Positions 26,523 to 33,481 of a stretch of 64,000 nucleotides of DNA are shown here, in pieces. Source of the stretch: Agarilytica rhodophyticola (lineage in GTDB: Bacteria > Pseudomonadota > Gammaproteobacteria > Pseudomonadales > Cellvibrionaceae). Positions within the stretch are counted from its first letter, which is position 1; each line of letters opens with the position of its first letter. The DNA lies in contig NZ_CP020038.1 of assembly GCF_002157225.2 (NCBI RefSeq), positions 5,052,501 through 5,116,500 on the forward strand. The letters are read 5' to 3'. The position numbers and the translations under genes were made by a program. The notes under the pieces are model-generated. The model saw only the letters and a list, made by a program, of their open reading frames with translations, was not told where the DNA came from and made no database searches.

Positions 26523-28225
26523 CTAATCAAATTTACTGTAACCAGAACTTCCGTCAAAGATAAAAGTATCAGCTCCACGACCAGAAACAACAACAGGGGC
26601 TTCAACGAAACGGGAAAGAGAATTAAATTTGTCTACTGATGACGCACTTGTAATACCTCGATTCCCTTGCCATCGGTCAAGCGAAATTGCTAATGCCTTA
26701 ACACCTTCTAAGGGCTGGACAGCACCCGCAAAACCTCCAGTTTCTGTTAAGCCTCTAACTGTATTTGATGAAGGCAGGCCGTCAATGTAGTAACCTTCTT
26801 TACTACTAAACCAAGATGCCTCTTTATATCTTATAACACTGCCAGAACTAATATTATCCCCTTGCAACTGAAACCTAGTTTCAACATCACCTTTTGCCAT
26901 ACTAAGCCCTCTGGCGAGGATTTTTTTAAACTGCTCATCTTTGAATATTTCTGACAATTCCTTTTGACTAATTAAGCCTCCATCACCCGCAACAAGCTGC
27001 CGCCCATCAGGTGTTAGCCCTTTTTCCATATTTGCAATTTCTTCTGCGGTATGGCCTCCATTGCTAGACTGTTGAGAGCTTAACCCCGCCCTCACAGCCC
27101 ACGCAAAAGCAGCACTTCCCGCGCCATTTGCAAACTTCCCGCCAGTCACCCTACTTATAGTACCACCACCAACAACCTGACCTATAAGGCTACCCCCACC
27201 AAATTGGCTAAACCCTGCACTAATAAAACCGTTTCTAAAGCCCCCTCCTTGCAATAGACCAAAGGCCCCTCCTAATATACCTCTTGCAACAAATTGACCT
27301 AGGGGATTGCCAATTCCGTTTATACCGGCAAAAGCAGCTCCAGATATTCCTCCTATAATCGCGCCCCGAACCGGGTTGCGACCATAAACCGCAGCACCGG
27401 CAAAACCACTTGCTGCGCCAGCAATCGCACCTTTTACAATCGCAGAGCCACACACTTGACAATATATAGAAATTAAAGCGCCAACGGCTACTCCTACAAA
27501 AGGCCTAATCTTCTTCCAAGCACGACTCAAGAAATACCCACTAGGATCCGTAGCATTGAGCGGGTTATTCCTTAAATACGAGTAGCGATTATGCATCTGT
27601 ATATCGGTCGCTGCTTGAATAAAGGGGTCGGCTTGCATAAAGCGGGCGATGGTGGCGTCGTAGATGCGGCCGTTCATGTGGATAAGGCCTAATTCGTCGA
27701 GCATTTCGTGGCCGGTGAAGCCTCGGCTGGTGATATCGTCGCTAAAGTTAAAGTGCTGTGTCGTTGTTAATAACTCCAACGTGCTGTTTTCTTGACGGCG
27801 GGCGCCCCAAGGATCGAAGCTCATGCTTTGTTCAAGATTGCCGAAGTCGTCGGCAATGACATCCACTGAGCCCAGGTGGTCTTTAAAGATAAAACGCTTG
27901 CTTTCATCGCCGATCATTTTAAATGAGGCGTCGGTGGTGTAAGTACGTTGACCACCGGCCACTTGGCGACGCCATTCGATGGTGCCGTCGTTTTGCGTAA
28001 TGCGTTCTACATTACCAAGGTAGACGGTTGTTTTATTTTTGGCAGCGACACTGGAATTGCTATCAATTTGCAGATAACGACTGCGATCCGGCCCATAAGC
28101 AAAAGTAGATACATGGTTACCTTTACTGATAGTTAAGGGTTTGTCAAAGGTGGAATATTGTAAACTACGACCGCTGGTATCGCTGGTCATATTACCGTTA
28201 CTATCGTAGAAATAAGAAACGCCAT
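26523..28225 (-). pseudogene. Displaced RHS core plus C-terminal tip (orphan toxin cassette)
   Basis: A 5'-truncated RHS gene. The readable part from ATG 28190 (555 residues) begins inside the RHS repeats, contains the RHS-associated core (FKDHLGSVDVIADD, RGFTGHEMLDELGLIHMNGR, NNPLNATDPSG ending near residue 215), and ends in a unique tip of about 340 residues: a Gly/Ala-rich hydrophobic stretch, then an unrecognised putative toxin domain. The block 27340-28225 matches 34372-35257 of the full RHS gene with a constant offset of 7032 bp and only scattered differences. Beyond 28225 the match stops abruptly. It has no start region or secretion signal of its own, so it is best seen as a silent donor of an alternative toxin end. 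Confidence 0.8.
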
Positions 28226-28387
28226 CAACACTATTCAGGACACATAATTAAGCAGCTTTTTTGCTATTTCCAAACGCCATAGCAGATTCGGGCTCACCCA
28301 TTCCCCCTATTTTTTTGTTTTTATTGACTTAAAGCCTAATGGGTGCCCCTATACTCTATTTATTTATAGCACAAGCATTACCTATTT
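28226..28387. other. Junction region upstream of the displaced RHS tip
   Basis: RHS similarity ends at 28225. The next 160 bp are unrelated to the full-length RHS gene and contain a short reverse-strand frame ending in NSKKAA-stop; this could be the end of another lost gene. Confidence 0.35.
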
Positions 28388-28957
28388 CTAAAAGCTGCTT
28401 TCTATTGATATATTTATTATGTAGTTCATTTTTTCTCCAGAAAGCAGATCATAATACCTCTTAGACTCTGAGCATAATCCCAAATTAAAGTATGATAGCA
28501 ATCCGATAGTTGCAAGGTGTAAGTCTGATTCTTTATGTTTAAAAAACTTATCTACTGCTGCGCCAGATAATACATAAGACTCTATTTTAAAAAACAAATG
28601 TGCTTGATGCTCATAAGCTGATAGTCTATCTTGTATAGAAATCGAATCGACTAGGGAAGCCGCAAGATATTCATAAGCACTTTCTCTATAGTGTCCAGTT
28701 TTGTAACTTACATACCCGCTTGTCATCAAAACTAAAAAGTTCTGATAATCAGATGAAATTTGTATTTCTTTTAGAGATTTTACATCATCTAGCGCTTCCT
28801 TTAATTTACCATTGTCCGCGTTTTCTCTTGCAGATATTAATAATTCACTGATAGTATCGTTCTCATCAGTTTCATCAACTTTACTAACCCTGTTAGAACA
28901 TGAAGAAGAAAACAATAATGACAATATAAAAACTACACCTAAAAAATTTAAAATCAC
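28388..28957 (-). CDS. Predicted lipoprotein with helical repeats
   Basis: A 189-residue protein with a lipoprotein signal: a hydrophobic segment (about residues 3-19) ending in FSSSC, where the Cys would be lipidated. The mature part is helical, with TPR-like spacing (for example LISARENADNGKLKEALDDVKSL and YVSYKTGHYRESAYEYLAASL). Unrecognised family. Decayed pieces of the same gene are present in both copies of the 1.5-kb repeat, so the family has multiplied on this island. An accessory or immunity role next to RHS cassettes is plausible but unproven. Confidence 0.6.
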   Translation of the reverse strand: MILNFLGVVFILSLLFSSSCSNRVSKVDETDENDTISELLISARENADNGKLKEALDDVKSLKEIQISSDYQNFLVLMTSGYVSYKTGHYRESAYEYLAASLVDSISIQDRLSAYEHQAHLFFKIESYVLSGAAVDKFFKHKESDLHLATIGLLSYFNLGLCSESKRYYDLLSGEKMNYIINISIESSF

Positions 28958-28996
28958 TTTTACTACTCTTTCTCAAAAACCGAATTCAGGAATTCA

Positions 28997-29020
28997 GGGT
29001 CACGTCTACTGAGATGACCC
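28997..29020. repeat. GGGTCAC-CTACTGAG-TGACCC palindrome
   Basis: One of several related short palindromes on the island (others at 21049, 24511, 29639 and 31135). It lies between the lipoprotein gene and the Cys-rich remnant. Confidence 0.45.
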
Positions 29021-29029
29021 CATCTCCCT

Positions 29030-29299
29030 TTATCTTCTAAATCTATTGAGTATACTACCTGAACGCCTTGTCCGTCTTCTTGAGTCCTGGCTGTTAGCGT
29101 TTGAATTAGTTGAACTCGAACTAGCTGCGTTGGTGCTGCTTGAGCTACTATCACCAAGAGGAGTCTGATCAAAAGGACATCTAGGGTTACTCTTTTGAGA
29201 TATGGTAAATGCGCAAGTTCCGCATATTGGGGTAGCACCCTTACAGCTTTTACAGTTTAGTGTTGCTTTCTGTTTTGTGGTATTTCGCGAATCTGGCAG
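29030..29299 (-). pseudogene. Headless Cys-rich (zinc-ribbon/RING-like) protein fragment
   Basis: An 89-codon frame bounded upstream by a TAA and with no ATG; CTG or TTG would be the only starts. It encodes CKSC, CGTC and a single Cys in RCPFD, arranged like a zinc-binding finger, then a Ser/Asn-rich linker and a very basic end (RRRTRRSGSILNRFRR). The composition is clearly protein-like, better than the overlapping frame with an ATG (28963-29238). Probably the 3' part of a truncated gene. Confidence 0.45.
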
Positions 29300-29690
29300 T
29301 TAAATGGATTGCTAGCTGTTTTTATACTATAGACGTGAGCCATTAATTCTAAATCTCTCTTATGGAATGTACCACTAAGTATCTAAATAGAAAAAATAGT
29401 TCGTCTTTTAAAATTGCAAGAATAAATATTAAGCACTCGTAAAAATACTGTTTTTAATTTTATAATTTTTATTACGCCTTTAGTTAATAATAAGAATCTA
29501 AAATAAAGTATATACAATTTAAATAAAAATAAATTAATTATAATTTATCTCTTTATTATTTTAATTTTCACCTGCCTACTAATTCAGACACATAGATATG
29601 TCTCACCATATTGGCGCTTATCTTTGTTTGTAGGATCTGGGGACAGGTCTACTGGTCCATTTTTTAAAGTGAATTTCTTGTTTATTTCAT
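29300..29690. other. AT-rich gap with a short palindrome
   Basis: About 390 bp without a gene. It holds a GGACAGGTCTACTGGTCC palindrome at 29641-29658, related to the GGTCAG set. Confidence 0.4.
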
Positions 29691-29722
29691 TTTTCTATTT
29701 TTCTATTTTTCTATTTTTCTAT
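29691..29722. repeat. Four tandem copies of the octamer TTTTCTAT
   Basis: A 32-bp perfect tandem repeat overlapping the 3' end of the reverse-strand gene at 29703-30014. Slippage of 8 bp would change the reading frame of the last few codons. Confidence 0.8.
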
Positions 29723-30014
29723 TTAAATAGACTCGATTTTCATTACCGGAAAATACCATTATAAAAGACATATATATTAAGAAAGGAATAATAACAATCA
29801 CGAGCCAAAACGGCATATGAAAAAGATAAGTAATACCAATTACTCCCCAAAATGAAACTATTACATAAAATATAAATAAAAATTTATAACCAAAGTATAC
29901 ATAACTTTTACATCCACATTTACTACAAATATGAGGAGAAAAACGGTCTGATCTAAGTTTTGACATAGATGAGATCGTTTTGGCTCCACAGAATTTACAT
30001 TCAGAATATGACAT
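29703..30014 (-). CDS. Zinc-ribbon membrane protein, candidate immunity protein
   Basis: A 103-residue protein from ATG 30014 (a TTG just upstream would add one residue). The N-terminus has two CxxC-type knuckles (CKFCGA and CSKCGC), followed by two membrane helices (about residues 45-65 and 70-92). The ATG overlaps the stop of the preceding RHS fragment as TGATG, a strong sign of translational coupling of toxin and immunity genes. The same plan, N-terminal cysteines then membrane helices, is found in the gene directly after the full RHS gene (33098-33481). Confidence 0.6.
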   Translation of the reverse strand: MSYSECKFCGAKTISSMSKLRSDRFSPHICSKCGCKSYVYFGYKFLFIFYVIVSFWGVIGITYLFHMPFWLVIVIIPFLIYMSFIMVFSGNENRVYLNRKIEK

Positions 30015-30340
30015 CAATATCGACTCGTGGTTGTATTAGAATCTCCTTGAGAAATTCCACCTGCGAAATCAGTACCACGAAAAATTCGAATCCCAGACAC
30101 ACGCTGACTAGCATCGAAAGTAACATCAACTGCCATCAGACCTAAATCAAAAGCTAAACCAGTACCTTTTCCTTTAAAGCTTCCTAAATCTCCAAAGGAA
30201 ACCCCTACAGCTAACGACATGTCTGCCTCAAAACCAATTAGGTTAGATATGGTTTCATATTTACTAAATTCGAAATCACCACCATGATAACCACTCTGCC
30301 ATGTAGAAACACCATTATTACGGGGTTTGGGGTCACCCAT
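30014..30340 (-). pseudogene. Short displaced toxin-tip fragment
   Basis: A 108-codon frame whose Gly-rich sequence (GFEADMSLAVGVSFGDLGSFKGKG) resembles the end of a secreted or RHS toxin rather than a complete protein. It begins 1-10 bp after a GTGGGTGTC-type motif and overlaps the following zinc-ribbon gene by one base. Read as a C-terminal toxin remnant with its immunity gene. Confidence 0.5.
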
Positions 30341-30349
30341 TTTTGTACA

Positions 30350-30369
30350 GTGGGTGTCTTATTTAGTTC
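30350..30369. repeat. GTGGGTGTCTTATTTA motif (a)
   Basis: First of several related motifs (30350, 31942, 31971, 32959, 33049, 33078) placed at the edges of cassettes in the RHS island. Confidence 0.5.
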
Positions 30370-30388
30370 TCCTGAGTATGGGGCTAAT

Positions 30389-30916
30389 TTAAACTGGTTT
30401 TAAAAGATTAACTTGATCTTCAGTAAGCTCTAAAAGCTCCAAAGTCGATAACTTTCCATCTGACGTTATACCAAATCGAAGCTGATTATTTTTAATATAC
30501 CGAACTGGTTCCTCAATTCCTTCAAAGTGTAGTGACAGATAATTAGCACCAACCATTAAAGTAATTTCAGAATCAAAGCTATCATCAAAATTATCTGCGT
30601 AATTATCCGAACAAGAGTCCCAAGTACTCACATCAAAAGCAGCCAAGCCAATAATTTCAGGTAAGTCATTATTAGCTGGCAACTCAGTTTCGCTAACTCT
30701 CTCTGGAGAGATTGCAGTTAATGTTGCATTACAAACTGAGCCGCTTCCTCTGTTTAATCCAATCTCTATTAATGACTGCTTTCCATCACCACCCCTAAAA
30801 TAAAGAGGTGGTGCTGACGACCCTTGTGATTTTACCTCAACCGTGAACGGAATATATCCATCAATATCAATAGAAATATCTTCACAGGGATTTTCTTTTT
30901 TTAATATCAACATCAT
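30389..30916 (-). CDS. Hypothetical protein, possible orphan immunity protein
   Basis: A 175-residue acidic soluble protein with no signal peptide. It has a regular beta-strand pattern and ends in a helix (LSTLELLELTEDQVNLLKP). I do not recognise the family. Small acidic proteins placed between RHS tips are frequently immunity proteins, which is the only hint of function. Confidence 0.5.
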   Translation of the reverse strand: MMLILKKENPCEDISIDIDGYIPFTVEVKSQGSSAPPLYFRGGDGKQSLIEIGLNRGSGSVCNATLTAISPERVSETELPANNDLPEIIGLAAFDVSTWDSCSDNYADNFDDSFDSEITLMVGANYLSLHFEGIEEPVRYIKNNQLRFGITSDGKLSTLELLELTEDQVNLLKPV

Positions 30917-31247
30917 TTATAAAGCACATGTTTAATTACTGGCAAAGCATCACCCGAACGCCCCACACTAAATATCAATTCCCAGCGACCAACATTAACC
31001 ATTTATCCATTCTTAAAACCTTGAGCAGTGGCTTGGTTTACTGCCTACCGGAAACTGGTCAACATTGCCTGGTTTCCAGTGGAACTACTATATGAAAGCC
31101 CATTACGGATTAAATATTCAGCCACAGAAATCCAGGGTCAGATCTACTGAGATGACTCGCCTCCCCACCTGATTGAGGATGGTAGGTGATAAAACCAACA
31201 GAGGCAAATCATCTCAGTAGGCCTGCCCTCATTTTTCCGTTTTATTT
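30917..31247. other. Intergenic region with an imperfect hairpin
   Basis: About 330 bp without a gene. It includes a 19-bp inverted repeat, 31145-31163 (CTACTGAGATGACTCGCCT) against 31202-31220, with a 38-nt spacer, and a GGGTCAG start at 31135. Confidence 0.45.
31135..31220. repeat. Inverted repeat of the GGGTCAG/CTACTGAGATGA type
   Basis: The arms pair over 19 bp with three mismatches. Such GGGTCAG-headed palindromes resemble the REP-like sequences that accompany RAYT (Y1) transposases, but no transposase gene is visible in the window. Confidence 0.5.
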
Positions 31248-31511
31248 TTAGTTAAAAGAAAAAACCGTCATAATAATTATTGACATAACAAAAACAAATT
31301 TTCTCAAAAATATATCGCCACAATTTAGTGAGGCATGAGGCAAAATCATTTTTTTATTAAATACAAAACAGATGACTAAATAAGAAAAGTAGCTATAAAT
31401 AAAAAAACCAACAATCCACTCATCTGACTCTTTTCCGCCTGATAGGGTGCCAATAATAAAAAACAGGGCTAATAGAGTGATATAACTTAAAGTAAATTTA
31501 TTGAACATCAT
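31248..31511 (-). CDS. Small membrane protein, candidate immunity protein
   Basis: An 87-residue protein with about three hydrophobic helices (residues 7-24, 33-52, 68-86). It follows an RHS-tip fragment on the same strand by about 100 bp. Small multi-helix membrane proteins commonly protect against pore-forming or membrane-acting toxin tips; this is inference only. Confidence 0.5.
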   Translation of the reverse strand: MMFNKFTLSYITLLALFFIIGTLSGGKESDEWIVGFFIYSYFSYLVICFVFNKKMILPHASLNCGDIFLRKFVFVMSIIIMTVFSFN

Positions 31512-31615
31512 TTTTCTCTATGATAATCACGATTAAACCAATAAGTTGATATTGATGTAGCAACAACACCGACCGCATTAGCTTTAGTCGGAGCAACGCC
31601 TGTCTTTATTAAAGT

Positions 31616-31939
31616 TTATTGATAAATTAATCCAACAGCTGCAGGCGAAGCAACGGCAGCTGTACTCCACCCATCGGCCCCAAATAGATATTCATCTAAG
31701 ACCAACACTCCGTCAGTAGCCAAACTTCCGGTGGCACACCAAGCCGAACAAGGAGTTAAACTGCCTGCTGCTAAAGTTAAGGATACAGTAGTACCAGCTT
31801 TTTGAAAATTTTCGTGATCGTAAGCATCAGATACTACTTGAGATACTTCTGTAGAAATATCTACTGAATCCACTACAGAAAAGCTTCTTTGTATTTTGTC
31901 CCAAAAACTTGGCTGTCTTCGTTTCCCATTGATATACAA
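31616..31939 (-). pseudogene. Short displaced RHS/toxin-tip fragment
   Basis: A 107-codon frame with a soluble N-terminal part and an Ala/Gly-rich C-terminus (VSLTLAAGSLTPCSAWCATGSLA), typical of the end of an RHS or polymorphic toxin. The frame starts directly at a GTGGG-type motif, so the apparent ATG is probably a junction and not a true start. Confidence 0.45.
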
Positions 31940-31989
31940 AAGTGGGGGGCTTATTTACTTCTATAGTATCGTGGGTGTCTCGTTTATTT
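31930..31989 (+). repeat. About 60-bp direct repeat (b), left of the CBM fragment
   Basis: Begins with GATATACAAAAGTGGG and contains two GTGGG-type motifs 29 bp apart (31942 and 31971). It recurs at 33037-33096 with the same internal spacing, so the CBM fragment lies between two direct copies. Confidence 0.65.
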
Positions 31990-32839
31990 GGAAAGTTACG
32001 ACGAAGGCGGCCAAGGTATCGCCTATAACGACAGTGATCCACAACAGCGTGGCCAGTTCCACCGCCAACGTGAAGGAGTTGATGTGGGCGATGCTGCAAG
32101 CGCCAGCGATGGACGTTTTGTTGGCTGGATCAATGATGGTGAATGGCTGGAATACACTTCCGAGATTGTGCCTGGCATTTATGACTTTACCTTAAGTGTC
32201 GCTGATCCTGCTAATGCTAGCGGTATAATCCGTATGTTGGTAGGTGGTGTTGAAGTAGGAACTGTTAATGTGCCCGTTACCGGAAATTGGACGAAATTCG
32301 AAGACGTCACACTGGAAAATGTCGATCTTAGCGCATACTCTGGCAGACACATTTTCCGCTTAGAATTTATTAACGGTAGCTTTAACCTCGACGCCATCAC
32401 TTCGACAGCGGCTGGCAGCGGCACTCCAGGTAATGGCGGCACCAGCACACAGCTTAGCCGCGTAGGCTGGAATGTAACTGCAAGTACTTCCCGCGATGTT
32501 AACAATGCCATTGATGGTATTGCCAGCTCTCGTTGGGCGACACGCGCAACCCAGCGAGCGGGACAAACCTTCACCATCGACCTGGGCGCAATACGCAATG
32601 TTGACCGCATTGTTTTAGACTCAGGAGGCAATCCCAACGACTACCCACGCGGCTATATCGTACGTGTATCCGATGATGGCATTAACTATCGCGACGTCAC
32701 GTCAGGTAATGGCGACTCCGCAGTGACAGATATTAGTTTTGCCGGACAAACAGCCCGCCATATACAAATCGAACAAACAGGATCATCCAACGTTAATTGG
32801 TGGTCTATTCATGAAGTTAATCTTTACGGCAAAAACTAA
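31988..32839 (+). pseudogene. Headless CBM6-CBM32 carbohydrate-binding fragment
   Basis: A 283-codon frame with two sugar-binding modules and nothing else. Residues about 1-130 are a CBM6 (SYDEGGQGIAYNDSD, NDGEWLEYTSEI...GIYDFTLSVADP), a Gly/Thr linker follows, and about 150-283 are an F5/8-type C domain of the CBM32 kind (ASRWATRATQRAGQTFTIDLG...WWSIHEVNLYGK). There is no signal peptide, catalytic domain or ribosome-binding site, and the first codon is TTG inside a CBM strand; it is the 3' end of a larger secreted glycoside hydrolase or lyase gene. The orientation is opposite to all RHS genes around it. Confidence 0.75.
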
Positions 32840-32865
32840 CCTGCACTAGGTGGTACTTATTCCGT

Positions 32866-32895
32866 TTATACGGGGTAAGTATCATGATTTAAATA
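32866..32895. terminator. Hairpin after the CBM fragment
   Basis: TACTTATTCCG/CGGGGTAAGTA stem (with G-T pairs) around TTTATA. A near-copy lies at 33000-33030 (TACTTACTCTG/CAGGGTAAGTA), suggesting that the 3' ends of two related genes were once here. Confidence 0.5.
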
Positions 32896-32958
32896 TTCAG
32901 CGAAAATCGATAGCAAATAGGACACGCATAATGAAAGCCTTCTTTATTTATATAAAAA

Positions 32959-32976
32959 GTGGGTGTCTCGTTTATT
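32959..32976. repeat. GTGGGTGTCTCGTTTATT motif (c)
   Basis: Exact match over 18 bp with the motif at 31971-31988 directly before the CBM fragment. Confidence 0.6.
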
Positions 32977-33036
32977 CCAAAACTTACTAGCACTAGATGA
33001 TACTTACTCTGTTTATACAGGGTAAGTATCATTATT

Positions 33037-33096
33037 GATATACAAAAGTGGGTATCTTATTTACTTCTTTATTATCGTAGCTGTCTTATTTACTCA
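33037..33096 (+). repeat. About 60-bp direct repeat (d), right of the CBM fragment
   Basis: Partner of 31930-31989. It ends 1 bp before the stop codon of the candidate RHS immunity gene. Confidence 0.65.
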
Positions 33097-33097
33097 T

Positions 33098-33481
33098 CTA
33101 AAAAAATAAATACGCGACAATCATAAGCAATACAAATATACCTCCCCAGACCATTCGTACAAAAAAATCTGCGTTTTTGACACTTTTTAACCTGTCCTCA
33201 TTCTCCAATCGAAGCCCTACCAGCTTGACCTCTACTAAACGTACTGAAAATATTAAGACAGAGAAAGCCACCAAAGAAACAACCAAATAAAGCCATTCTT
33301 TTTTTACTAACAGAAAAATAGAAACAAAAATTAGAATCACTCCAAACAAAACAATTAGAGGCTCTGAAATCGGCGTTTTAGAATAAATAAACTTACCGCA
33401 CTCCTGGCATTGTATCGGCCTAGAAATCGTCGCGAATAACATACGGAAGATACTTAAACTCTTCCCACAACTACATGTCAT
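33098..33481 (-). CDS. Candidate immunity protein of the full-length RHS toxin (zinc-ribbon membrane protein)
   Basis: A 127-residue protein. The N-terminal 30 residues hold CSCGK and CQECGK, a probable zinc ribbon; three hydrophobic helices follow (about 42-58, 65-82 and 107-127). Its ATG lies inside the last codons of the RHS gene (11-bp overlap), so the two are translationally coupled, as expected for a toxin and its antidote. Same architecture as 29703-30014. If it is the immunity protein, the RHS tip probably acts at or near the inner membrane. Confidence 0.65.
   Translation of the reverse strand: MTCSCGKSLSIFRMLFATISRPIQCQECGKFIYSKTPISEPLIVLFGVILIFVSIFLLVKKEWLYLVVSLVAFSVLIFSVRLVEVKLVGLRLENEDRLKSVKNADFFVRMVWGGIFVLLMIVAYLFF

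Noticed and set aside
28963-29238. 91-codon ATG-started reverse frame
   Set aside because: The overlapping frame 29030-29299 has zinc-finger cysteines and natural linker composition, so this one is probably a shadow.
29691-29722. CRISPR-like array
   Set aside because: The octamers are contiguous with no spacers; it is a simple tandem repeat.
32179-32637. 152-codon reverse frame over the CBM fragment
   Set aside because: Antisense to clear CBM6/CBM32 sequence on the forward strand.
20105-33470. Integrated prophage
   Set aside because: No integrase, capsid, terminase or lysis gene and no tRNA attachment site; the content is RHS cassettes.
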